A DNA stretch of 44,665 nt from Verrucomicrobiota bacterium (GTDB lineage Bacteria > Verrucomicrobiota > Verrucomicrobiia > Limisphaerales > JAEYXS01). Shown here one piece after another: positions 27,661-37,028 of the stretch (position 1 is its first letter; each line of letters starts with the position of its first letter). The notes beneath the pieces are model-generated. The model was given only the letters and a program-made list of their open reading frames with translations. It was not told the DNA's origin and made no database searches. The stretch spans positions 1 through 44,665 of the forward strand of contig JAURFH010000003.1 of assembly GCA_030834415.1 (NCBI GenBank), read 5' to 3'. A program made the position numbers and the translations under genes.

Positions 27661-28134
27661 CTACTTAATCTCCGAACCCTGCTGCTTCTCCAGAATCTTA
27701 TCAATCGTCTTGTCCAACAGGTCGCGGTAGGTCTTCACGTCGAGGCAGCGGGTATCGGGTGTGCCTTTCACTTCGTAGAGCCAGCCGGTGCCGAAGGAGT
27801 CTTTGTGGATGAGATTGATCTTTTCCTTGAGCACGGGATTCACACCGAGGAATTCGCCTTCCGCGATGCAGTAGATGTCGGAGATGGCCTTGAACCCCTC
27901 CACCCAGCCGACGATCTGGCCGGGCTTCACGGCGGCACCGGGCTGCACTTCCCACCCGTGATCCACCATCTCACCGAGCATGCGCGTGGCGAACTTCGTG
28001 AGGCCGATGCGCCAGATGCCTTCGCGGTCGGTCTTCGCGATCCAGCAATGTGACGGGCTGTAGAGATACTCCACCGGCATGTGGGTCACGAAGTGTGACC
28101 GTTTGTAGTAGAGTTTGTCGGTGCCCGTATTCAT
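27661..28134 (-). CDS. Glycine cleavage system H-like lipoyl-domain protein
   Basis: YLYSPSHCWIAKTDREGIWRIGLTKFATRMLGEMVDHGWEVQPGAAVKPGQIVGWVEGFKAISDIYCIAEGEFLGVN; retains the candidate lipoyl lysine in VEGFKAISD. Confidence 0.82.
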   Translation of the reverse strand: MNTGTDKLYYKRSHFVTHMPVEYLYSPSHCWIAKTDREGIWRIGLTKFATRMLGEMVDHGWEVQPGAAVKPGQIVGWVEGFKAISDIYCIAEGEFLGVNPVLKEKINLIHKDSFGTGWLYEVKGTPDTRCLDVKTYRDLLDKTIDKILEKQQGSEIK

Positions 28135-28288
28135 GTGTCGTGTCGCGCAAAGGATGGGAACGAAGGGACGTTTGGCAAGCCTGTTAAGAGATTATCCGGA
28201 AAAACCTTCTTTAATCGTCATGCAATCGTAGAAGAATTGCGCAGTGACGCGGCGGACGGCTTGCGCTATCTAAGGCGCTGAACAAGAC

Positions 28289-29419
28289 GTGATCTACTTC
28301 GACCATAACGCGACGACACCTCTGAGCGCGACGGCCCGGGAAGCCTGGCTGCGCGCGAGCGAGGAGTTCATCGGCAATCCCTCGAGCCCACATCGCCTCG
28401 GCAGCCGTGCGGACCGGGCCTTGACGGAAGCGCGTGAGGAACTGGCGGCTATCCTGGGCTGCGATGCGTTGGATATCGTGTGGACCTCAGGCGCAACGGA
28501 GTCAAACAACCTGGTGCTGCATCACATCGCCCAGACTCTTCCGGAGTGTGCGGAGGTATGGGTATCTGCCATCGAGCATCCGTGTGTGCTGGCCGCTGCG
28601 CAGAAGTGGTTACCCGGAAGAGATAGCCTCATCCCGGTGACGCGCGAGGGCATGGTGGATAGTGGATGGATACGAAGCGAACTGGCCAAGACGCGCCCGG
28701 CACTCATCGCCATGATGGCGGCGAATAACGAAACCGGCATCCTGCAACCTTGGCGCGAAGTATCTGAGATGTGTCGCGATGCGGGCGTACCATTCTTTTG
28801 CGATGCCGCGCAGTGGCTGGGAAAATTGCCGGGCAAGGGTCTCGGTGAAGGCGATTTTGTCAGTGGATGCGCGCATAAGTTTGGCGGACCGAAGGGCGTC
28901 GGCTTCTTGAAATGCCCGGGCAAAGGGAAGGTTCATCCCTTGATCGTAGGCGGACCGCAAGAAGAGGAACGCCGCGCGGGCACGGAGAATGTGGCGGGCG
29001 TGATCGCGATGATGGCCGCGCTGCGCGAGCGCGAGGCAGCCCTGTCACGCGGCGAGCATATCGCATTGCATAATGCCAAGTTGGCGTTTGAAGCAGAGCT
29101 GCTGAAAGCCTTGCCGGGCAGTGAAATCGTCGGCGCAGGACAGGAAAGGCTCTGGAATACGGTCTCAGCACTGATGCCAGAGGCGGATTGCCAGCAGCGC
29201 TGGGTGGTGAAATTGGATAAAGCTGGTTTTGCAGTATCCACGGGGTCGGCGTGTTCGAGCGGAAAGGAGGTAGCCTCTCATGTCCTGACTGCACAAGGCT
29301 ACGGGCCGTCCGCCTCTAGCCGCGCTTTGCGTTTTAGCGGCGGCTGGGAAACTTCTCCAGAGGCTTGGAAAGCACTGAATGTCGCTCTGGGATTAGTCCA
29401 TTCCGGGATGAAATCTTGA
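28289..29419 (+). CDS. Cysteine desulfurase (NifS/IscS-type aminotransferase class V)
   Basis: IYFDHNATTPLS, TSGATESNNLVL, CAHKFGGPKGVGFL (PLP lysine), STGSACSSGK (active Cys). GTG start. Confidence 0.93.
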   Translation: MIYFDHNATTPLSATAREAWLRASEEFIGNPSSPHRLGSRADRALTEAREELAAILGCDALDIVWTSGATESNNLVLHHIAQTLPECAEVWVSAIEHPCVLAAAQKWLPGRDSLIPVTREGMVDSGWIRSELAKTRPALIAMMAANNETGILQPWREVSEMCRDAGVPFFCDAAQWLGKLPGKGLGEGDFVSGCAHKFGGPKGVGFLKCPGKGKVHPLIVGGPQEEERRAGTENVAGVIAMMAALREREAALSRGEHIALHNAKLAFEAELLKALPGSEIVGAGQERLWNTVSALMPEADCQQRWVVKLDKAGFAVSTGSACSSGKEVASHVLTAQGYGPSASSRALRFSGGWETSPEAWKALNVALGLVHSGMKS

Positions 29420-29427
29420 GCGAAAAG

Positions 29428-29452
29428 GGCTTTTTCAGGGTGAAAAATAGCC
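29428..29452 (+). terminator. Candidate terminator-like hairpin GGCTTTTTCA-GGG-TGAAAAA(T)AGCC
   Basis: Near-perfect inverted repeat with one bulge, 8 nt after the cysteine desulfurase stop; followed by only a short T-rich stretch. Confidence 0.4.
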
Positions 29453-29589
29453 ATTTCTTGCCAAAAGACCGCTTTAAAAACAGGTTTTTCGGTAAAGTTA
29501 GCAAAACCAGTTGACGCGACTCGCCCGCCCTGTTTTCCTCCTGACCCTAAGGCGTACCCAGTTTTTCAGACAGAACCTAAATTAGGTCC

Positions 29590-29991
29590 ATGCAGACGCA
29601 GTCAAACAGTTCCAACCGGCCGTTGGTCTTCATCGTAGATGATGAACCGATGATTGGAGAGCTCATCAGCTCGTATCTGCGGGTGGAGGGCCTGCGAGTG
29701 GAGTTCTTCGATCAGCCGCTAGTGGCTTTGGCCGCCTTCGAGCAAGCCAATCCCAAACCAGCCGTCCTGCTGACGGATTATCAGATGCCGGATATGAGCG
29801 GACTGGAGCTGATCCAAGCCTGCCGCGCTCTGTATCCCGACCTGAAAACCATCTCCATCAGCGGGACCATGACGGATTCGGACATGGAAGAAGCTGGTAT
29901 TGCCCCCGACCGCCTCGTCCGCAAGCCCTTCGCCCCGTCTGACTTGCTCCAGCCCATCCGCGAGTTGTTGGGGTTGGTTCTGGTCAAGTAA
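29590..29991 (+). CDS. Single-domain response regulator (REC only)
   Basis: VFIVDDEPMIGELISSYL, LLTDYQMPDMSGLELI, ISISGTM, RKPFAPSDLL; no output domain in 133 aa. Confidence 0.92.
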   Translation: MQTQSNSSNRPLVFIVDDEPMIGELISSYLRVEGLRVEFFDQPLVALAAFEQANPKPAVLLTDYQMPDMSGLELIQACRALYPDLKTISISGTMTDSDMEEAGIAPDRLVRKPFAPSDLLQPIRELLGLVLVK

Positions 29992-30107
29992 GCTGACGAT
30001 TCCCCAAGCGTTTCTCCCCTTTTGGACAGTCATCTCCCGCTTGCACGGCATACTTGCCCCCGCCCTGCTAAGTTGCTAGCGTCTCCGTTCCTTTTGATAG
30101 GGTTGCG

Positions 30108-32939
30108 ATGGACTACAAGAATACGTTGAACTTGCCGCAGACGGACTTCTCCATGAAGGCCGATCTGGTGACGCGCGAACCGGAACGCCTGAAAGCCTGG
30201 CAACAAGCCGGGCTCTACGGCCAAATCCAGGCCCGTTGCGCTGGTGCGCCGAAATTTGTGCTGCATGATGGACCGCCCTTCGCCAATGGCGATGTGCACA
30301 TCGGCACCGCGCTCAACAAGATCCTGAAGGACATCATCATCAAACAGCGTACGTTGACGGGATTTGATGCGCCGTATGTGCCGGGCTGGGACTGCCATGG
30401 TCTGCCCATCGAGGCCAAGGTAACGCAGGAACTCCGCAAGGCCGGCAATGATACCGCTGACGCCGCCACCATCCGGACGGCGTGCGATACCTACGCGCGC
30501 AAATACATCGATCTGCAGCGTTCGCAATTCAAGCGCCTCGGTGTGTTCGGTGATTGGGAGAATCCCTACCTCACTCTGAACAAGGAATACGAGGCGGCGG
30601 AGCTGGGTCTCTTTGCCGATATCGTAGCGCAAGGATTTGTGTATCGCGGCAAGAAGCCGGTGTATTGGAGCATCCCTTACAAGACCGCGCTCGCGGAGGC
30701 GGAAGTGGAATACAACGACCACGTGAGCCAGTCTGTGTATGTGAAGTTCCCGGTGGTCGGTGAGCCGGGCTTGAACCTGCTCATCTGGACGACCACGCCG
30801 TGGACGCTGCCCGCAAACCTCGCGGTGGCTTACAATCCGAAACTCATTTACTCCCTCGTGCAGGCGGATGGTGCCGGCTATATCGTGTGTGATGCGCTTC
30901 TCTCCACCGTCGCCTCCAAGTGCGGCTGGAGCAACTGGACCATCGCGCGCACGATGAGTGAGAGCGACTTTGCGTCGATGGAGTATCAGCATCCTTTCTG
31001 CGCGCGCACCGGCAAGCTGTATCCGGCGGACTTCGTGGAAGACACGGCTGGTACCGGCTTCGTGCATATCGCACCCGGCCACGGCACAGAGGATTACAAC
31101 CTTGGCCGCAGTCTGGGTCTGCCAGTGTATTCCCCCGTGGATGATAACGGCTGCCTGGCGCACACGAATGATTTGCCCGCCGAGCAACAAATGCCTGCCG
31201 AACTCATCGGCCTCTCTACGTTGGAGAAGCATGGTGAGAGCGATGCGAATCGCGGCGTACTGCATATTCTGCGCGTGGGCAAATACCTCGCGCATGAGGA
31301 GAAATACCACCACAGCTACCCGCATTGCTGGCGCAGCAAGACGCCAATCATCTTCCGCGCGATGGACCAGTGGTTCATCAAGATCGATCATGAGGTCGGG
31401 ACTGAAGGGAAAACCTTCCGCCAACAAGCGCTCGCCGAGATCGATAATGTCGCGTGGGTGCCCGATTGGGGCGTCAATCGTATCAAGGGCGCAGTGCAAT
31501 CACGTCCGGACTGGTGCATCTCGCGTCAGCGCACATGGGGCGTGCCGATCCCGGCATTCTACGATGCGGAGAAGAATCCCATCCTCGATCCAGTAGTGAT
31601 CCGTAATGTCGCCACCTTGGTGAAAGAGCATGGCTCGAACGTATGGTTTGAAAAATCCGCTGAGGAACTCTGGGCTTTGGTGAAGCCAGCCGATTGGCAA
31701 GGCGCCGATGCGACTGGCAAATCGAACGACACGCTCGATGTGTGGATCGATTCCGGTTCGTCCTCACGCGCGGTCATCGCGGCGCGCGAAGAATTGCGTG
31801 GCAAAGGTGACAAGCCGTTCCAGGCGGATGTGTATCTCGAAGGTTCGGATCAGCATCGCGGCTGGTTCCAGTCCTCTTTGTTGCTCTCGCTCGCGGGCAA
31901 TGGTGCCGCGCCCTACAAGACCGTGCTCACGCATGGCTTCATGGTGGATGCTGATCGTGAGAAGATCTCCAAGAGCAAGCAGGGCGGCTATGAGAAACCC
32001 CAGACCGCCGATGCTTACGTGAAGCAATGGGGTGCGGATGTGGTGCGTCTGTGGGTATCCTCGCAGGATTACCGCAGTGATATCGTGGTCAGCGAAGAGC
32101 GGATCAAGAAAGTTGCCGAGACGTATCGCGGTATCCGCAACTGCCTGCGCTACCAGCTCTCCAATCTGTTCGATTTCAATCCGGCCGCGGATGCCGTTGC
32201 CGATGACCAGCTCACCGGCCTGGACCGCTGGGTGCTCGGTGAGTTCGCGAAGCTGGAGGAGGCTGTGCAAGCCGCTTACAGTGCGTATGAATTCCATGTC
32301 GTTTATCAGAAGCTGAGCCAGTTCGTAGCGGTGGAGCTTTCCTCCATCTACCACGACGTCATCAAAGACCGGCTCTACACGGACCCGGCAAATTCAAACC
32401 GCCGTCGCTCCAGCCAGACCGCGCTCCATCGCATCGTGAGCGGCCTGTGCCAGATGCTCGCGCCGCTGCTCGCCTACACGGCGGATGAGGCGTGGGAATT
32501 CATCCCGGGCAACAAAGGCACTTCGGTGCACGCTTCGGATTGGAAGCCTACGAGCTTTGCCCGCACAGAAGCCGAACAGGAAGCTTGGAAAACCTTGTTC
32601 GCCCTGCGCGTGGAAGCGTTGCCGGAACTCGAGAAGGCGCGCCAATCCAAGTTGATCGGTAAAGCGCTGGAAGCAAATCTGACGGTCACCGGCAAGCCCG
32701 AGTCACTAAAGGCGGCGCAGGAGAATGAAGCGGATTTCCGCGAACTACTGAACGTCTCGCAACTCACCTTTGCCACCAGTGAAGCCGAGCAAATCAGCTA
32801 CACCGTGAGCAAAGCTTCCGGCGAGAAATGCGAACGCTGCTGGCACTGGGAAAATGACATCGGCCAAAACGCAGAACACACGACCTTGTGCGGACGCTGC
32901 GTGGAGGCGGTGAAGGTATCCTTGGCGGGCAAGGCGTAG
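30108..32939 (+). CDS. ileS: Isoleucyl-tRNA synthetase
   Basis: PPFANGDVHIGTALNKILKDIIIKQRTLTGFDAPYVPGWDCHGLPIE, KISKSKQ (KMSKS-type), C-terminal CERCWHWENDIG...CGRCVEAV zinc-finger. Confidence 0.97.
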   Translation: MDYKNTLNLPQTDFSMKADLVTREPERLKAWQQAGLYGQIQARCAGAPKFVLHDGPPFANGDVHIGTALNKILKDIIIKQRTLTGFDAPYVPGWDCHGLPIEAKVTQELRKAGNDTADAATIRTACDTYARKYIDLQRSQFKRLGVFGDWENPYLTLNKEYEAAELGLFADIVAQGFVYRGKKPVYWSIPYKTALAEAEVEYNDHVSQSVYVKFPVVGEPGLNLLIWTTTPWTLPANLAVAYNPKLIYSLVQADGAGYIVCDALLSTVASKCGWSNWTIARTMSESDFASMEYQHPFCARTGKLYPADFVEDTAGTGFVHIAPGHGTEDYNLGRSLGLPVYSPVDDNGCLAHTNDLPAEQQMPAELIGLSTLEKHGESDANRGVLHILRVGKYLAHEEKYHHSYPHCWRSKTPIIFRAMDQWFIKIDHEVGTEGKTFRQQALAEIDNVAWVPDWGVNRIKGAVQSRPDWCISRQRTWGVPIPAFYDAEKNPILDPVVIRNVATLVKEHGSNVWFEKSAEELWALVKPADWQGADATGKSNDTLDVWIDSGSSSRAVIAAREELRGKGDKPFQADVYLEGSDQHRGWFQSSLLLSLAGNGAAPYKTVLTHGFMVDADREKISKSKQGGYEKPQTADAYVKQWGADVVRLWVSSQDYRSDIVVSEERIKKVAETYRGIRNCLRYQLSNLFDFNPAADAVADDQLTGLDRWVLGEFAKLEEAVQAAYSAYEFHVVYQKLSQFVAVELSSIYHDVIKDRLYTDPANSNRRRSSQTALHRIVSGLCQMLAPLLAYTADEAWEFIPGNKGTSVHASDWKPTSFARTEAEQEAWKTLFALRVEALPELEKARQSKLIGKALEANLTVTGKPESLKAAQENEADFRELLNVSQLTFATSEAEQISYTVSKASGEKCERCWHWENDIGQNAEHTTLCGRCVEAVKVSLAGKA

Positions 32940-32990
32940 CATTTCCTCGGCAAAGATAGCAGCTTGTGCTAAACTAAGCGCAACGAAACT

Positions 32991-33437
32991 GTGAAAGAAT
33001 TCATACAACGCTGGTTGATCACCACGGTAGCTGTGCTCGTGGCGGCGCATATCATTCCCGGCATCGGCTATGACCGCGTGACGGATCTGGTAGTCGCCTC
33101 TTTGCTGCTGGGCGTTTTGAATGCCATCGCGCGGCCCATTCTCATGGTGCTTTCGCTGCCGTTGGTCATCCTCACGCTGGGCTTGTTCCTATTGGTCATC
33201 AATGCCCTGTTGCTCTCCTTCGTCGGCTGGCTGGTGAAAGGCTTTCACGTAGGTGGGTTCTGGTCGGCCTTTTTCGGAGCCCTGGTCATCAGTATCGTGG
33301 GCGTGATCCTGAATACTTTGACCGGCACGGGGAATTCCCGAGTGAAGGTGAACAGCCAGACCAATCAGGGTCAACCACAGCAACGCCGTCGGGATGATGA
33401 TGACAAGGGCGGTGGCGGCCCCATCATCGATGTCTAA
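32991..33437 (+). CDS. Phage-holin-4-superfamily/YvlD-like membrane protein
   Basis: ORF with several TM segments (WLITTVAVLVAAHIIPGI; VVASLLLGVLNAIARPILMVLSLPLVILTLGLFLLVINALLLSFVGWLVKGFHVGGFWSAFFGALVISIVGVILN). GTG start. Confidence 0.8.
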   Translation: MKEFIQRWLITTVAVLVAAHIIPGIGYDRVTDLVVASLLLGVLNAIARPILMVLSLPLVILTLGLFLLVINALLLSFVGWLVKGFHVGGFWSAFFGALVISIVGVILNTLTGTGNSRVKVNSQTNQGQPQQRRRDDDDKGGGGPIIDV

Positions 33438-33444
33438 GCGGTTT

Positions 33445-33462
33445 CCTACCGCTTCCGGTAGG
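33445..33462. terminator. Perfect 7-bp stem with CTTC loop at the convergent junction (CCTACCG-CTTC-CGGTAGG)
   Basis: Read directly; contains the trmB stop codon and lies 8 nt past the stop of the upstream + gene. Confidence 0.5.
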
Positions 33463-34057
33463 CGGCGTAATTCGTCGGGATACCCTTCGCGTTGAACTCG
33501 CGCTCGAAATCCGTTTTGACGGCGCTCAACTCTTCCGGAGTCTCCACCTTCTCAAACTTCTGGTTCGCATCGAACACCGTCACCATCTGTTCGAAATAGT
33601 CCGTATCATCCGTGCGCAAGTAAACGATGCCCCGGTCTTTCAAAGCCCGGTGGGCCAGCTCGGTAAAGCGCTCGTTCACCAAGCGGTGACGGCGATGCTT
33701 CTTCTTCGGCCACGGGTCCGCGAAGTAGATATGGATGATATCCACAGAGCCAGCCGGGAGGAGATACTCGGTGAAATAAGCGCCCTCGATGCGTAAGCCA
33801 CGGAGGTTTTTTAAACCCATGCGCAGCGCCTTGCGCTCTACCTTCTTGAGCCGTCCGTAGAGGCGTTCCACGCCCAAGAAATTATGTTCCGGATGCAAGG
33901 CGGCGTAATTCACCAGGAAAGAGCCATCACCAGCGCCGATCTCGACTTCCAGCGGTTGGGGCGTACTGAATATCTGATCGATCTTCAAAGGTTCGAAGAA
34001 CGATTGCGGACGGAAAAGCAGACTGGGGGCCGGAGCGGCGGTCGGAGACTGGCTCAT
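33446..34057 (-). CDS. trmB: tRNA (guanine-N7)-methyltransferase
   Basis: VEIGAGDGSFLVNYAALHPEHNFLGVE and HIYFADPWPKKKHRRHRLVNERFTELAHRALKDRG are diagnostic for TrmB. Confidence 0.95.
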   Translation of the reverse strand: MSQSPTAAPAPSLLFRPQSFFEPLKIDQIFSTPQPLEVEIGAGDGSFLVNYAALHPEHNFLGVERLYGRLKKVERKALRMGLKNLRGLRIEGAYFTEYLLPAGSVDIIHIYFADPWPKKKHRRHRLVNERFTELAHRALKDRGIVYLRTDDTDYFEQMVTVFDANQKFEKVETPEELSAVKTDFEREFNAKGIPTNYAAYRKR

Positions 34058-35262
34058 GATTTCACTTCTTTCGGGGCACGGCTGACGAAGAGCGCCAAAG
34101 AGGCCGTGTAACCATGGAGAAAATTCTTATCACCCACCGGACCGATCTCCCCGTTGCAGAAGAAACCGGTGAGCGCCACATCACCCAGCTCGCTTTGGAT
34201 CAGGGAGGCATCGTGGTTCGACTCGCCAAAGAGGCCGGTGCCGCGGCCATTGCAGCAATGCAAGGAGCCGCCGTAGATGATGCGCCCGTCGAGATCCGTT
34301 TTCACCCGCTCCAGCAGGGCGGTCATGTCCTCAGTGGCGGCATCCGCATCGCGTCGTTGGAACTGGATGGTCTGGCCGGGGCGAGGATAGGCGGCCACGA
34401 CGAGTACGCCTTTGTTCGGATCACCGCCTACTAGATTACGGATGAGAAAATCACCGCGATGGAATTCTTCCAGATATTCGTTGATGACGAGACCGACGAA
34501 CAGGTTGCCGCGCAAGCGCATCTTGTCCTTGTCCGGCAGTTGCTCAAAAGTCTCGGTGAGGATGGAATACGCAGGCTTGTTGCCGATCTCAAAGATCAGA
34601 TTGCCGTCTGTGCGGGTGATGGTCCAGGTCTCGCCGATGGGTGTGCAGCCTTGGGAGATGACACTGGCGATCTCCACCTCGCCGCCGATGGACAAGGCCA
34701 CGCCGCCTTCATCATAGACCTCGCCGTTCAGGTAGATCTGGGTGCTGCGCTCCTGATAGACGCCGCTGGCCAATCCACCGATGATGGGAGTGGGAGCATA
34801 GGCTTCGTTCCATTGCTTGAGCCATTCTTCGGAATCCAGATTGAAGGGATCGGCAAAGACCAGCCAGCCATTGGTGGCATCAGGGGAAATCCCGGTCTCA
34901 TCATACCAATAATCCGGACTGGTGCAGGCTTCCACCTGGCTTTGGTCAAAATGTTTGGCCGTCAATTTGGCGCCGGGAAGGTAGTAAAGGCCCAAGACCA
35001 AGCCAGGCATTTCCTCAATCTCTTGACCTCCACAGACGAGGCTTTCACTGGAGCATCCGAGCAGCAGCGGCACCCGGGCATGGAGGCGCAAGGTCTCCAG
35101 CACTTGAGCGGCATGCGGGAAATAATGCGGGGTCATGAACACCAGTCCGAGGGTGACTTGCGGGGTCTGCAACTGGCTGCGGAGATTCGCGGCCCAGGCT
35201 TCCAGCCCGTCCTCGTCATACTCTCCGGCCCAGTGACCGCAAACCGCATACGGCGTTCGCAT
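34054..35262 (-). CDS. FIST N/C-domain sensory-type protein
   Basis: VPLLLGCSSESLVCGG, PIIGGLASGV, GVALSIGGEVEIASVISQGCTPIGETWTITRTDGNLIFEIGNKPAYSIL, LTGFFCNGEIGPVGDKNFLHGYTASLALF. Confidence 0.87.
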   Translation of the reverse strand: MRTPYAVCGHWAGEYDEDGLEAWAANLRSQLQTPQVTLGLVFMTPHYFPHAAQVLETLRLHARVPLLLGCSSESLVCGGQEIEEMPGLVLGLYYLPGAKLTAKHFDQSQVEACTSPDYWYDETGISPDATNGWLVFADPFNLDSEEWLKQWNEAYAPTPIIGGLASGVYQERSTQIYLNGEVYDEGGVALSIGGEVEIASVISQGCTPIGETWTITRTDGNLIFEIGNKPAYSILTETFEQLPDKDKMRLRGNLFVGLVINEYLEEFHRGDFLIRNLVGGDPNKGVLVVAAYPRPGQTIQFQRRDADAATEDMTALLERVKTDLDGRIIYGGSLHCCNGRGTGLFGESNHDASLIQSELGDVALTGFFCNGEIGPVGDKNFLHGYTASLALFVSRAPKEVKS

Positions 35263-35357
35263 GAGGAAAGTCTAACGGCGGATGGCGTGAGAGTAAAATG
35301 GAAGATGCAAAAGCGAAGAGGATTACTTTTTCCAAAATCTTGTGCTATGCTCACAGC

Positions 35358-36458
35358 ATGATCATCGGCGTTCCCCTGGAAATCAAAAATAAGGAGTTCC
35401 GCGTCGGCCTGCTGCCATCAGCCGTTTACCAGTTGATAAAGCGCGGTCATCAAGTGGTCGTAGAGCAAGGTGCCGGAGCGGGCTCTGGGTTCCCCGACAC
35501 CGATTACGAGAAAGCCGGAGCCCGGATGGTGGCGGAACATGCCGCGGTGTTCCAGCAGGCCGAGCTGATCGTGAAGGTAAAGGAACCACAGGCAGCCGAA
35601 CTCCCCTTACTGCAAAGCGGGCAGATGCTGTTCACCTATCTGCATCTGGCGGCGAGCCGGGACTTGACTGAGGGATTGTTGAAATCCGGTGTAACCGGGA
35701 TTGCTTATGAAACGGTGAATGTGCGCGGGCGTTTGCCTTTGCTGGAGCCGATGAGTGAGATCGCCGGGCGGATGTCAGCATTGATGGGCGGGTATTATCT
35801 TTCCAAACATCGCGGCGGCAATGGTGTGCTACTAAGTGGAGTGGCGGGGGTATTACCCGGCAAGGTAGTAGTGATAGGCGGTGGCACGGCAGGCATCAAT
35901 GCCGCGCGCATGGCAGGTGGACTGGGCGCAGACGTGACCATCTTGGAGGTGGATCTGGAGCGGATGCACTATCTGGACATCACACTGCACTCGGCACACA
36001 CGTTGTATTCGAGTGAGGCGCATCTGATGGACCTGTTACCCAGCGTGGACTTGCTGGTGGGAGCGGTGCTGGTGCCAGGAGCGAAGGCGCCCAAATTGAT
36101 CCGGCGCGAAATGCTCCAGCGGATGCGACCGGGCAGTGTATTAGTGGATATCGCCATCGACCAAGGCGGCTGTGCGGAGACTTCACGACCCACGACCCAT
36201 GACGACCCGGTCTTCGTGGAGGAAGAGGTGACGCATTATTGCGTAGCGAATATGCCGGCCGCCTATGCGCGGACCGCCACGCAAGCATTGACCAACGTGA
36301 CCTACCGCTACGTGGAATTGCTGGCCGATCACGGACTCAAAGAAGCCTGTCTGTTGCAACCGGAACTGAAGGGCGGCATCAACATCAAGACTGGCGAGGT
36401 GACCTGCAAAGCGGTGGCCGATGCGCACGGGATGAAGTGGACGGAACTGTCGTTGTGA
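35358..36458 (+). CDS. ald: Alanine dehydrogenase
   Basis: MIIGVPLEIKNKEFRVGLLPSAVYQLIKRGHQVVVEQGAGAGSGFPDTDY; VVIGGGTAGINAARMAGGLGADVTILEVD; start 35358 preferred over 35298. Confidence 0.95.
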   Translation: MIIGVPLEIKNKEFRVGLLPSAVYQLIKRGHQVVVEQGAGAGSGFPDTDYEKAGARMVAEHAAVFQQAELIVKVKEPQAAELPLLQSGQMLFTYLHLAASRDLTEGLLKSGVTGIAYETVNVRGRLPLLEPMSEIAGRMSALMGGYYLSKHRGGNGVLLSGVAGVLPGKVVVIGGGTAGINAARMAGGLGADVTILEVDLERMHYLDITLHSAHTLYSSEAHLMDLLPSVDLLVGAVLVPGAKAPKLIRREMLQRMRPGSVLVDIAIDQGGCAETSRPTTHDDPVFVEEEVTHYCVANMPAAYARTATQALTNVTYRYVELLADHGLKEACLLQPELKGGINIKTGEVTCKAVADAHGMKWTELSL

Positions 36459-36522
36459 GCTTTAATGATTCGCAAACCCGTATTCAGCTTGGCTGCGCAA
36501 AATGCTTAACTAGAAACACACT

Positions 36523-37020
36523 ATGAAGTCATCAATGCTACTTTGGACTTTGATTTTCGGCCTATGCCTCCAGCACTCAACCTACTCGCAAGACGCCAAG
36601 AAAACGGAGACTGCTGCACCCGCGAAATCCAAGGCTACCCAGGAAGATTTGGAGGCGAAGTTCAAGACTACGATGACGAAGTGCATCATGGCCGGGCGCT
36701 GGTGTTCCGTGAAAGATGGTGAAATGGGACCGGAGAAGGAGGATAAGTACACCATCCAAAGTGTAGGCAAGGTAAGCGGTGACGATTGGGTGATCACCAC
36801 GCGCATCCAGTATGGCAAGCGCGACATCGTGGCACCCATCCCCATCAAGGTGAAATGGGCAGGAGATACGGCAGTGATCATCGTGGACAACGTGCCGGTG
36901 CCGGGCGGTGGAGTATATTCCGCGCGGGTGATGGTGTTCGGAAACACTTACTCCGGTTCATGGACTGGTGGCGATCACGGTGGACTCTTGAATGGAGTGA
37001 TCTCGCCGCAGAAGGAATAG
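36523..37020 (+). CDS. Hypothetical exported protein
   Basis: ORF with signal peptide MKSSMLLWTLIFGLCLQHSTYSQDA; no recognised domain. Confidence 0.65.
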   Translation: MKSSMLLWTLIFGLCLQHSTYSQDAKKTETAAPAKSKATQEDLEAKFKTTMTKCIMAGRWCSVKDGEMGPEKEDKYTIQSVGKVSGDDWVITTRIQYGKRDIVAPIPIKVKWAGDTAVIIVDNVPVPGGGVYSARVMVFGNTYSGSWTGGDHGGLLNGVISPQKE

Positions 37021-37028
37021 GCGCGATC

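Noticed and set aside
29992-30107. Possible T-box leader for ileS
   Set aside because: The 116-bp gap is short and I could not see a T-box core sequence or clear terminator/antiterminator.
30030-31499. 489-aa minus-strand ORF opposite ileS
   Set aside because: Wholly antisense to a clear IleS; composition (His/Arg-rich, no domain) fits a spurious GC-rich frame.
32991-33437. Holin-like gene as a sign of prophage
   Set aside because: No other phage genes nearby; YvlD-like holin-superfamily proteins are common chromosomal genes.
34459-35361. 300-aa plus-strand ORF opposite the FIST gene
   Set aside because: Antisense shadow ORF; FIST frame is clearly the real one.
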